Positions 7,218 through 15,203 of a DNA stretch of 41,121 nt are shown here, piece after piece. Source of the stretch: an uncultured Pelagibacteraceae bacterium (lineage in GTDB: Bacteria; Pseudomonadota; Alphaproteobacteria; Pelagibacterales; Pelagibacteraceae); NCBI GenBank assembly GCA_902580275.1, contig CACHJZ010000005.1, positions 100,065 through 141,185 on the forward strand. The letters are read 5' to 3'. The notes below the pieces were generated by a model, which was not told where the DNA came from, ran no database searches, and worked only from the letters and a program-made list of their open reading frames with translations. A program made the position numbers and the translations under genes. Every line of letters begins with the position of its first letter. The first letter of the stretch is position 1.

Positions 7218-8093
7218 ATGAAATATCTATCAAACAAATACGGCTTTCTTGGTATCGACAATAAATTTAAATTCAAAGAAAAAGTAGTCATAGTTCCATT
7301 TGGTCTTGAAAAAACCGTAAGTTATGGAGGAGGAACAAAAAATGGTCCAAAAGAAATAATTAAAGCCTCTCATCAAGTAGAGCTTTATGATGAAGAATTG
7401 AACTGTGAGCCATTTAGAAAAATAGGTATTAAAACATTAAAACCATTTAAAATAAAAAATAATATTAATGATGCACTTAAACAGATATCTTTAATTAATA
7501 AAAAAATTTTAGATAAAAATATTTTTCCGATGACTTTTGGGGGTGAACATTCAATTACTCCAGGATGTATTGAGCCTTTTAGTAAAAGATACAAAAAAAT
7601 TTGTATTTTACATTTTGACGCTCACGCAGATTTACGCGAAAGTTATAATGGACAAAAATTTTCCCACGCTTCGGCTATAAGAAGATGTCTAGATTATCCT
7701 AATATTTCTTTAATTTCCTTTGGAATTAGAAATATCTCTCAAAGTGAAATCCCATATTTAAAAAAAAATTCATCCAAAATAAAAATATTTTGGGCAAAAG
7801 ATAAAACTAAGTGGGATCTCAAGAAATTTAAAAAGCTTATAAAAAATAAAACAGTTTATTTAACCTTTGATGTAGATGGTTTGGACTCAAGCATTATGCC
7901 AGCAACAGGCACACCGGAACCTGGTGGTTTATTTTGGGATGAGACTTTAGAAATTATAAAAATTGCTGCACAAAATTCAAAAATTGTTGGCGCTGATATT
8001 AATGAGCTTTCCCCGATAAAAGGTTTTAACTCTTATAATTTTCTTGTGGCTAAATTAGCTTACAAAATTTTATCGTATAAATTTTTATACTAA
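7218..8093 (+). CDS. speB: Agmatinase/arginase family ureohydrolase
   Basis: Manganese-dependent hydrolase that releases urea from a guanidino compound, by homology agmatine to putrescine. The 291-residue protein holds the metal-ligand motifs in order: GGEHSITPG near residue 112, HFDAHADLRE near 131, FSHASAIRR near 148, and FDVDGLDSSIMPATGTPEPGG near 215-235. The DVDGLD-GTGTPEPGG form is closer to agmatinase than arginase. It is 14 bases downstream of the deoxyhypusine-synthase homologue and almost certainly cotranscribed. Since the first gene can already make putrescine from ornithine, this enzyme may act on another guanidino substrate, for example an aminobutylated agmatine produced by its neighbour; this is a hypothesis. 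Its last codons overlap the convergent yhhQ gene by four bases. Confidence 0.88.
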   Translation: MKYLSNKYGFLGIDNKFKFKEKVVIVPFGLEKTVSYGGGTKNGPKEIIKASHQVELYDEELNCEPFRKIGIKTLKPFKIKNNINDALKQISLINKKILDKNIFPMTFGGEHSITPGCIEPFSKRYKKICILHFDAHADLRESYNGQKFSHASAIRRCLDYPNISLISFGIRNISQSEIPYLKKNSSKIKIFWAKDKTKWDLKKFKKLIKNKTVYLTFDVDGLDSSIMPATGTPEPGGLFWDETLEIIKIAAQNSKIVGADINELSPIKGFNSYNFLVAKLAYKILSYKFLY

Positions 8094-8644
8094 ATTTTGG
8101 CAGTTTTTAATGTTCCTAATAAAAGTCTAAATGGAATTAACATTACTAATGCTACAAATATTTTTACAGCCAAATCTCCTAATGATAATGTTACCCAAGG
8201 TATTCCTGTTCCATAGAATGAAATCGAGAAGAATAAAAATGTGTCAACAGTTGAACCTATTAACGAAGATGTTAATGGAGCTACAAACCACTTCTTCATC
8301 CTTAATTGATCAAAAATTTGAACATCTAGCAACTGAGCAATTATAAAGGCTGTACCCGAACCAATAGCGATTCTTACAGAAATTAGGTCAGAATAGTTTG
8401 TGGCAAATATCAAAGTAAATAAAATTCCTATTGTAAATCCTATATATACTATTTTTCTAGCAACTATTTTACCAAATGATCTGTTTGCAAGATCAGTTAT
8501 CAGAAAGGCTATAGGATAACTGAATGCTCCATATGTTAGAATATCTTCAAGACCATAATATTTAATAGGGAACTGTACGAGATAATTTGATGCTAAAACA
8601 ACTAATCCCATCATAAAAGCGAGGGAAAAAAATATTTTATTCAT
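8090..8644 (-). CDS. yhhQ: YhhQ-family queuosine precursor transporter
   Basis: Inner-membrane importer for queuosine precursors (preQ0/preQ1), the vitamin-uptake VUT family. The 184-residue sequence has about six hydrophobic segments and the family's central region AFSYPIAFLITDLANRSFGKIVARKIVY followed by RIAIGSGTAFIIAQLLDVQIFDQLR and LTSSLIGSTVDTFLFF, which carry the conserved acidic and arginine residues. The ATG at 8644 shares its A with the TGA stop of rpmB (TGATG), so the gene is translationally coupled to rpmB; a TTG one codon earlier is less likely. The coupling of a tRNA-modification transporter with a ribosomal protein gives a translation-themed pair. The 3' end overlaps the ureohydrolase gene by four bases. 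Confidence 0.9.
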   Translation of the reverse strand: MNKIFFSLAFMMGLVVLASNYLVQFPIKYYGLEDILTYGAFSYPIAFLITDLANRSFGKIVARKIVYIGFTIGILFTLIFATNYSDLISVRIAIGSGTAFIIAQLLDVQIFDQLRMKKWFVAPLTSSLIGSTVDTFLFFSISFYGTGIPWVTLSLGDLAVKIFVALVMLIPFRLLLGTLKTAKI

Positions 8645-8925
8645 CAAGCTGATTTATTTAATAAAGTTTTTTTTATTTTCTTTAATCTGAAAGAAAGATT
8701 TTTCGTTTTTGCTGATTTTATAAATTGGTCAAAACTTCCTTTTTTATCGACTGATCGTATTCCAGAGTTTGAAACAGTAAGTTTTAAACTTTTATTTAGC
8801 ATTTCACTCTTGAATCTTACTTTTTTCAGGTTTGGTAGAAATCTTCTTTTAGTTTTATTATTAGCGTGACTTACCTTATGTCCCTTTAAAGGTATTTTTC
8901 CAGTTAATTCACATTTTTTCGACAT
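8644..8925 (-). CDS. rpmB: 50S ribosomal protein L28
   Basis: Small basic protein of the large ribosomal subunit. The 93-residue product begins [32 protein letters not shown], the characteristic L28 opening in which [25 protein letters not shown] is conserved, and the remainder is lysine-rich. Length is slightly over the 78 residues of E. coli and typical of alphaproteobacteria. It lies 33 bases downstream of the pyrD start in the minus direction of a separate unit: pyrD ends at 8959 and rpmB begins at 8925, so cotranscription with lysK-pyrD is possible. The stop overlaps the yhhQ start. Confidence 0.97.
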   Translation of the reverse strand: MSKKCELTGKIPLKGHKVSHANNKTKRRFLPNLKKVRFKSEMLNKSLKLTVSNSGIRSVDKKGSFDQFIKSAKTKNLSFRLKKIKKTLLNKSA

Positions 8926-8958
8926 AAAAACTAAGAATGTATATGCGTAGAAAATTAC

Positions 8959-10008
8959 TCAGTCAAGTTTATTTTTAGAACCTACTAATTCAGAAATATT
9001 ATTTACACCTGTTTTTTTTATTATTTCTATCAATTCATCATTTATTTTAGATACTATATTTGGACCTTTAAAAACCATTCCAGTATAAAGTTGAACAATT
9101 TTTGCACCATTTATTATTTTTTCGTAAACTGATCTACCGCTGTCAATTCCTCCAACTCCAATAATTGTGATATCTGATTTTAAATTTTTAAAAAATTCAT
9201 TTATTAGAAAATTAGATTTATTTTCAAGTGGTTTGCCTGATAGTCCTCCCTTTTCTAATTTATTAATATTTTTTAGATTTTCTCTTGTTCTATCAGTCGA
9301 GTTTGAGATGATTACCGTTTTAATTTTATTATTAATTAAAACTTCACATATTCTATCTATACTTTTATTTTCGATATCTGGAGAAATTTTTAAGGCAATA
9401 GGTACATTTGTTTTCAATTTAGTCTTTTCAACTTGAATTTCTTTAAGAAGTTCATCTAACTCTTCATCTCTATGAAAGCTTCTTAAATTTTCAGTATTTG
9501 GAGATGAAATATTGACTGTTAAATAATCACCAATATCATGAAATTTTCTTAAACCTTCTAAATAGTCTTTTACTCGGTCTTTTGTATCCTTATTAGGTCC
9601 AATATTTATTCCTAAAAGTCCCTTTGGTGAATTTGATAATATTCTTGCTCTCACCTTTTCAGAACCCGAATTATTAAACCCTAGTCTATTTATCAAAGCT
9701 TCATCTTCTTCAAGTCTAAACACTCTTGGTTTTGGATTACCATATTGCTTAAGCGGGGTGACTGTTCCGACTTCAACAAAACCAAATCCCAATTTAAACA
9801 AAGAGTTATATACCTCAGCATCTTTGTCAAAACCTGCTGCAATACCAATAGGATTTGGTATTTTTTTTCCAAAGATATCCAATTCAAGGATTTTATTTTT
9901 TTGAACTGTTTTATTTGGAATATAATTCAACTTTAAGGCTTTGATAGCTAAATTATGTGCTGTTTCAGGGTCTAATTTAAAAATTAATCCTCGTATTTTT
10001 TCAAACAT
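8959..10008 (-). CDS. pyrD: Dihydroorotate dehydrogenase, quinone type (class 2)
   Basis: Membrane-associated FMN enzyme of pyrimidine synthesis that oxidises dihydroorotate to orotate with quinone as acceptor. The 349-residue sequence shows the class 2 N-terminal helix region (FKLDPETAHNLAIKAL), then the FMN-binding core: NPIGIAAGFDKDAEV, the catalytic-loop NISSPNTENLR in which the serine is the class 2 base, LALKISPD-type IALKISPDIE, IISNSTDRT, GGLSGKPL, and the C-terminal GVGGIDSGRSVYEKI and QLYTGMVFKGP phosphate-binding segment. Length agrees with E. coli PyrD (336). The start ATG lies inside the 3' end of lysK, with an 8-base overlap, so the two are translated from one message. Confidence 0.96.
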   Translation of the reverse strand: MFEKIRGLIFKLDPETAHNLAIKALKLNYIPNKTVQKNKILELDIFGKKIPNPIGIAAGFDKDAEVYNSLFKLGFGFVEVGTVTPLKQYGNPKPRVFRLEEDEALINRLGFNNSGSEKVRARILSNSPKGLLGINIGPNKDTKDRVKDYLEGLRKFHDIGDYLTVNISSPNTENLRSFHRDEELDELLKEIQVEKTKLKTNVPIALKISPDIENKSIDRICEVLINNKIKTVIISNSTDRTRENLKNINKLEKGGLSGKPLENKSNFLINEFFKNLKSDITIIGVGGIDSGRSVYEKIINGAKIVQLYTGMVFKGPNIVSKINDELIEIIKKTGVNNISELVGSKNKLD

Positions 10009-11569
10009 TGTCTATTTTTTGTTTTATTAGATTTTTAGTTTCGTTAACTCCAAAAAAACTTATAAAAAAACCCATCCTTGGACCATTTTCAACTCCAAAA
10101 ACGACCTCATAAATTAATTTGAACCAATCACGTAAATTTTCTTTGTAACCGTTTTCTTTTCCAACAGAATATATTTTTGTTTGGATATCCTCTGGTTTCA
10201 TGTCATCGCTACAATCATCTAAAGCATTTATCAGAGCTTCTAAGGCATTTTGCTCATTTTTGTCAGGCTTTTTATATTTTTTCGTTTTCTTAATTACATC
10301 ATTAAAATATTTAATTGCATATCCTATTAAGTTATCAAAAATGGTTTGATTTTTCTCTGAAATATCTTTTTTATATTTTTTCACAAATTTCCATAAAAGA
10401 TCTTTGCTATCTGCATTGCTAGTTTCTACAAGATTAAGCAACATAGAAAAACTCATAATATAGTTTTCCTTAGGCATTTTAGAATTATGCACATGCCAAA
10501 CCGGATTCATAAGAATTTGAAGATCATTCTGAGATTTGCCTTTTTCAATAAAGTCTAAATACTCATCTACTGATTTTGGTATTATTTCTTTGTATAGTTT
10601 TTTTGCTCTTTTAGGGTTTTGATACATGAACAAGGACAAACTTTCAGGTGAAGCATATTCTAGCCATTGCTCAATTGTTATTCCATTGCCTTTAGACTTA
10701 GAAATTTTTTCACCTTTTTCGTCTAAAAATAACTCATAAGCAAAACCACTTGGGGATTTTTTTCCGAGTAAATTAATAATCTTGGTAGACAGAATCGCGC
10801 TCTCTATTAGATCTTTACCATACATTTCAAAATCAATATCTAATGCATACCATCTCATTGCCCAATCAACTTTCCATTGTAATTTACAATTTCCATCTAA
10901 AATACTTGATTCAAGTTTTTGACCCTTATTATCAAAAATTATTTTTGAATTTTTTTCGTCTATCTCTATTACAGGTATCTCTAAAACTTTTTTTGAATTA
11001 GGACAGATAGGCAAAAATGGCGAATATGTTTTTTGTCTTTCCTTTCCAAGTGTCGGTATTATTATATCCATAATTCCATTATAGTTTTTTAATATAAGTT
11101 TGAGTGTTTCATTAAAATAACCTGTCTTGTAAAGACTTGTCGAACTTTTAAAAGTATACTTAAACTTAAATTCATCTAAAAATCTTTTTAGCATCTCATT
11201 ATTATGTTCACCAAAACTTTCATATTTTTCAAATGGGTCTGGAACAAGTGTTAAAGGTTTATGCAAATTATCCTCTAATTTTTTTACATTAGGGATGTTG
11301 TCCGGAACTTTTCTAAGACCATCCATGTCATCAGAAAAAGTAATAATTTCTTTAGGCAAATCTGTAATTTGATTCAGAGCGTTTACTATCATGGATGTTC
11401 TAGCAACTTCACCAAAAGTACCAATATGAGGAAGTCCGCTAGGACCATAGCCTGTTTGCAATATAATTTTGCCTTTCTTTTTTATTGATGTTTCTCGTTC
11501 ATTAAGAATTTTTTTTGCCTCAATAAAGGGCCAGGCATTTGTCTTATCTAAATTTGCTTTATCAATCAC
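10001..11569 (-). CDS. lysK: Class I lysyl-tRNA synthetase (archaeal-type)
   Basis: Charges tRNA-Lys. Unlike the class II LysS of most bacteria, this 522-residue protein is a class I enzyme: it has the Rossmann-fold signature HIGTFGEVART (the HIGH element) near residue 37 and the KMSKS element as KISKSKGNG near 291, with a helical C-terminal anticodon-binding half rich in lysine. Class I LysRS occurs in archaea and in many alphaproteobacteria, so the find fits the lineage. The start is GTG at 11569 (MIDKANLDKT); an in-frame ATG does not occur nearby. It is the first gene of the minus-strand unit lysK-pyrD and is divergent from trkH across 87 bases. Confidence 0.95.
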   Translation of the reverse strand: MIDKANLDKTNAWPFIEAKKILNERETSIKKKGKIILQTGYGPSGLPHIGTFGEVARTSMIVNALNQITDLPKEIITFSDDMDGLRKVPDNIPNVKKLEDNLHKPLTLVPDPFEKYESFGEHNNEMLKRFLDEFKFKYTFKSSTSLYKTGYFNETLKLILKNYNGIMDIIIPTLGKERQKTYSPFLPICPNSKKVLEIPVIEIDEKNSKIIFDNKGQKLESSILDGNCKLQWKVDWAMRWYALDIDFEMYGKDLIESAILSTKIINLLGKKSPSGFAYELFLDEKGEKISKSKGNGITIEQWLEYASPESLSLFMYQNPKRAKKLYKEIIPKSVDEYLDFIEKGKSQNDLQILMNPVWHVHNSKMPKENYIMSFSMLLNLVETSNADSKDLLWKFVKKYKKDISEKNQTIFDNLIGYAIKYFNDVIKKTKKYKKPDKNEQNALEALINALDDCSDDMKPEDIQTKIYSVGKENGYKENLRDWFKLIYEVVFGVENGPRMGFFISFFGVNETKNLIKQKIDNV

Positions 11570-11656
11570 AAGTATTCAAAAATTCACATATTTGGTTGTT
11601 TTTATTAATTCTTATAGTGTTGAAATTTATTTACCATAAAATAATGTTCAAACAAA

Positions 11657-13102
11657 ATGTCCAATTATAAAACAGTTTTTTTCATTATTGGTGTACTACA
11701 AATAATTCTTGGAATATTTATGGCTATTCCAATTATATTACAGTTAGTTTTTTCTGAACTTGATTCCTCTTTTATTGCATCTTCTGTAATTACGCTAGTA
11801 TTTGGAGTTTTGTTTGTTTTATCCAATCTAGATTATAATAAAAAAATTAATCTGCAGCAGGCATTTCTTCTGACTACTCTGTCCTGGCTTACAATTGCAA
11901 TATTTGGAGCTTTACCTTTTTATTTTTCAAATTTAAATTTATCTTTTACAGACTCTTTTTTTGAGAGTATGTCTGGTCTTACTACAACAGGTTCAACCAT
12001 AATAACAAATTTGGAAATTGTGCCTAAGGGTATTTTGCTTTGGAGAGCGCTACTACAATGGCTTGGAGGTATAGGTATTATTGTTATGGCAATTACTTTA
12101 ATGCCTATAATGAATATTGGTGGAATGCTTCTTTTTAAAGTTCTTAATACAGATTCCTCTGAGGATATTTTGCCTTCTTCCAAAGAGATATCTTTAAAGT
12201 TAGTTTTTATTTATTTTACATTAACTTTAATATGTGCCGCAGCATATAAAATATTTGGAATGAATTTTTTCGATAGCTTAACTCATTCTATGACAACAAT
12301 TGCTACAGGTGGTTTCTCAAATTACAATGGATCTATTGGGTATTTTAATAATATAAAAATAGAAATAACTGCAATGTTATTTATTATACTTGGAAGTTTA
12401 CCATTTATTGCGTATATAAAATTTTTAAGCGGTAATAGGAAAATTTTTTTGAATGATACACAAGTAACAACTTTTATAAAAGTAACAATTGTTTCTATTA
12501 TAATACTTTTAATTTATTTATTCTTCAAACTCGAAAGTTTTAGTTTAACAGATTTAAGATCAGTGATTTTTAACTCAATATCAATTTTAACAGGGACTGG
12601 CTATGTTACTGGCAAGTTTGACCAATGGGGAAGTTTTTCGTTATTTTATTTTTTAATCTTAATGTTTATTGGGGGTTGCGCAGGATCTACTACATGCGGA
12701 ATAAAAATTTTTAGAGTTCAAATTTTATATAAGTTTGTGATGACACAGCTAAAGAAAATTATTTACCCACGAGGAATTTTTGTAATAAAATACGAAAAAA
12801 ATAATGTTGACGACAAATTTTTAGCTTCAATTATCTCTTTTATATATTTATATATATTAATTTTCTTTTTTATAACAGCTCTCCTATCTATAACCGGTTT
12901 AGATTTTATCACCTCTATTTCTGCTGCTGCCACATCAATATCCAATGTTGGTCCAGGACTTGGGTCTGTAATTGGCTCAAATGGAAATTTTTCAACATTG
13001 CCGGATGTTTCTAAATGGATTTTAAGTGCAGGAATGATATTAGGAAGACTGGAATTATTTGCTATATTAGTTTTATTTTTACCGTCTTTTTGGAAAAAAT
13101 GA
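11657..13102 (+). CDS. trkH: TrkH family potassium uptake protein
   Basis: Membrane subunit of a Trk-type potassium (or sodium/potassium) uptake system. The 481-residue protein has repeated helix-pore loop-helix units: pore-like loops SMSGLTTTGSTII near residue 105, MTTIATGGFSNYNGSIGYF near 215, SILTGTGYVTGKFDQWG near 310 and AATSISNVGPGLG near 425, each with the family's glycine filter position. GGCAGSTTCGIKIFR is the conserved segment before the fourth unit. Ion selection is usually coupled to the cytoplasmic TrkA protein, whose gene is not in this window. The stop overlaps the next start by four bases (ATGA), so the gene leads a plus-strand operon of four genes. Confidence 0.95.
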   Translation: MSNYKTVFFIIGVLQIILGIFMAIPIILQLVFSELDSSFIASSVITLVFGVLFVLSNLDYNKKINLQQAFLLTTLSWLTIAIFGALPFYFSNLNLSFTDSFFESMSGLTTTGSTIITNLEIVPKGILLWRALLQWLGGIGIIVMAITLMPIMNIGGMLLFKVLNTDSSEDILPSSKEISLKLVFIYFTLTLICAAAYKIFGMNFFDSLTHSMTTIATGGFSNYNGSIGYFNNIKIEITAMLFIILGSLPFIAYIKFLSGNRKIFLNDTQVTTFIKVTIVSIIILLIYLFFKLESFSLTDLRSVIFNSISILTGTGYVTGKFDQWGSFSLFYFLILMFIGGCAGSTTCGIKIFRVQILYKFVMTQLKKIIYPRGIFVIKYEKNNVDDKFLASIISFIYLYILIFFFITALLSITGLDFITSISAAATSISNVGPGLGSVIGSNGNFSTLPDVSKWILSAGMILGRLELFAILVLFLPSFWKK

Positions 13103-14475
13103 TTGAAATTAAAAAAGAAAAAAATTTTTTTGATACTGTCAAATTCTATTTTGACATGAGAATGTTAAAAATTTTACTTTTAGGAGCCATCAGCGGCTTT
13201 CCCTGGGTAATTATAGGAAGCAGTTTAAGTTTGTGGTTAAAAGAAGAAGGTTTATCAAGATCCACTATTGGATGGGCTGGATTAATTTTTGCGGTTTATG
13301 CTTTTAATTATTTTTGGGCGCCATTAATTGACAGAATTCAGATACCCTTGCTAACAAAGAAAATTGGCCATAGAAAATCTTGGATTTTTTTAATGCAGAT
13401 AATAATTTTAATTGGGTTAATATTCTGGAGCTTTATAAATCCAGTACAAAATTTAAATCTAGTTATCGGTGCTGGACTAATTATTGCTCTAGCCTCAGCC
13501 ACACAGGATATAACCGTGGATGCTTTAAGAATTGAGCAAATAAAAAAAGAGGAAAAAGAAGCTATGGCCGCAGGAGCAGCTGTAGCAGTAGTTGGTTGGT
13601 GGTCAGGTTATAAATTAGGAGGTGTAATCGCTTTAACGTTGGCAGATTTTTTAGAGAATATAGGAATAGAAAATTATTGGCAATTATCTTTTTTAGGTTT
13701 GGGTGTAATTATTATTTTATTAAATATAGGAATTTTATTTATTAAAGAGGGAAATTTTTTTAATATTAAAAGTTCTCATCTTGAATTAGATGAAAAGATT
13801 TTAGGTAAACTAAATTATAATAATATGTTTACTAAAATTTTAGCTTGGGTTACTTCGACGATTTCTGGGCCTCTAATTAGTTTTTTTAAAAAAAATGGAA
13901 AAGGAATAGCTATTGGAATTATAAGTTTTATTTTTCTATTTAAAATTGGAGAGGCTTTCTTAGGAAGAATGTCTGTAATTTTTTATAAAGAAATTGGCTT
14001 TTCTAAATCCGATATAGCACTTTATTCAAAAACTTTTGGTTGGATAACTACAGTAATTTTTACTTTATTAGGAGGAATGTTTGCAATCCGTTCAGGTGTT
14101 ATAAAATCGATGTTTCTGGCAGGAATATTGATGGCATTAACGAATGTTCTTTTTTCTTTTTTAGCATGGAGTGACAAATCATATTTATTATTTGCAACAG
14201 CAGTTATTTTAGATGATATGGCGGCTGCATTTGCAACAGTTGCTTTTGTTGCTTTTATATCTTTATTAGTTGATAGAAATTATACTGCTACACAATATGC
14301 TCTGCTCGCTTCTTTAGGTACAGCAGGAAGAACTACACTTGCCTCTTCCTCAGGTGCATTAGTAGATTGGTTAAATGGTGATTGGGGCATATTTTTTATA
14401 ATTACAGCTTTAATGGTAATTCCATCGCTTATTCTTCTATATCTGATGAAAAATAAAATTAAACTTAATGACTGA
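13099..14475 (+). CDS. MFS permease, AmpG-like (probable muropeptide uptake)
   Basis: Twelve-helix major facilitator of the AmpG/SLC33 group, which imports anhydro-muropeptides released during wall turnover. The 458-residue sequence contains the group signature ATQDITVDALRIEQI near residue 140, close to the SATQDIxxDAYR motif of AmpG, and GWAGLIFAVYAFNYFWAPLIDR near 50-72, where the FxWAPLIDR loop is typical; RKSWIFLMQ follows. I use ATG 13099 because it overlaps the trkH stop (ATGA); an upstream out-of-frame ATG at 13015 lies within trkH and gives an unlikely hydrophilic extension. The next gene encodes an NlpC/P60 peptidase and overlaps by 8 bases, which supports a role in peptidoglycan recycling. 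Other AmpG-like members carry other substrates, so the substrate is inferred. Confidence 0.82.
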   Translation: MIEIKKEKNFFDTVKFYFDMRMLKILLLGAISGFPWVIIGSSLSLWLKEEGLSRSTIGWAGLIFAVYAFNYFWAPLIDRIQIPLLTKKIGHRKSWIFLMQIIILIGLIFWSFINPVQNLNLVIGAGLIIALASATQDITVDALRIEQIKKEEKEAMAAGAAVAVVGWWSGYKLGGVIALTLADFLENIGIENYWQLSFLGLGVIIILLNIGILFIKEGNFFNIKSSHLELDEKILGKLNYNNMFTKILAWVTSTISGPLISFFKKNGKGIAIGIISFIFLFKIGEAFLGRMSVIFYKEIGFSKSDIALYSKTFGWITTVIFTLLGGMFAIRSGVIKSMFLAGILMALTNVLFSFLAWSDKSYLLFATAVILDDMAAAFATVAFVAFISLLVDRNYTATQYALLASLGTAGRTTLASSSGALVDWLNGDWGIFFIITALMVIPSLILLYLMKNKIKLND

Positions 14476-15199
14476 TTTATTTTCAACATCATTAATAAGA
14501 AATATTTATAGAAAACCATCGAAAAATTCAGAGGTTACAAGTCAAATAATATACGGAGAAAAAATAAGAATTCTTAAATTTGCAAATAGATGGTTAAAAA
14601 TTAAGACATATAATGACAACTATTCTGGTTACATTAAAAACGAAAAACTTAAAGAAGGTTTAAATATTATTTTTAAAACTCATAAATTGAAAACTAGAAT
14701 ATTTTCTCAAAATAAAAAAAAGAATTTTCTTACATTTAATAGCAGGTTGCCAATCATTACTAAAAGAAAAAAATTTATAGAATTTGAGAAAGGTAAATGG
14801 GTAAAAAGGTCAGATATTAAGCCAATAAATCACAAAGACAGAAATTTTATTAAAATTTTAAAATCTTTTATAAATTGTAAATATACATGGGGTGGTAAAT
14901 CTTATGAAGGTATAGACTGCTCAGCACTTATTCAATTGTACTATCTTTATAATAATAAATTTTTTCCTAGAGATACAAAGGACCAAATATCTTTTAAAAA
15001 AGGCAAAAAAAAATTAATCAAATTTTCAAGAGGCGACATCATCTACTGGAAGGGTCATGTAGCTGTTTGCCTGAATAGAAATAAACTTATTCATGCGTAC
15101 GGACCTAGAAAAAAAGTATTAATAATGAATATAAAAAAAACTATTGAATTAGTTAACGAAACAGCAAAACTCAAGGTAAAAAAAATAATAAAAATTTAA
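14468..15199 (+). CDS. SH3-domain NlpC/P60 family cysteine peptidase, cytoplasmic
   Basis: Probable peptidoglycan-fragment hydrolase of the NlpC/P60 (C40) family. Residues about 8-120 hold two SH3-like segments (GEKIRILKFANRWLKIKT, then RLPIITKRKKF) and residues about 125-215 the catalytic domain: C151 in GIDCSALIQ, H197 in WKGHVAVC, and a third polar residue near H209 in IHAYGP. TWGGKSYEGIDCSAL is the conserved catalytic loop. There is no signal peptide, unlike secreted endopeptidases, so the enzyme should act in the cytoplasm, as do YkfC-type L-Ala-D-Glu cleaving recycling enzymes. The AmpG-like permease gene overlaps it by 8 bases upstream and it is 4 bases from the sulfotransferase gene. 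Domain family is sure; the recycling role is inference from context. Confidence 0.88.
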   Translation: MTDLFSTSLIRNIYRKPSKNSEVTSQIIYGEKIRILKFANRWLKIKTYNDNYSGYIKNEKLKEGLNIIFKTHKLKTRIFSQNKKKNFLTFNSRLPIITKRKKFIEFEKGKWVKRSDIKPINHKDRNFIKILKSFINCKYTWGGKSYEGIDCSALIQLYYLYNNKFFPRDTKDQISFKKGKKKLIKFSRGDIIYWKGHVAVCLNRNKLIHAYGPRKKVLIMNIKKTIELVNETAKLKVKKIIKI

Positions 15200-15203
15200 A
15201 AAA

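Noticed and set aside
13015..13098. ATG at 13015 as start of the AmpG-like permease
   Set aside because: It adds 28 residues that overlap trkH in another frame; ATG 13099 overlaps the trkH stop in the common ATGA arrangement.
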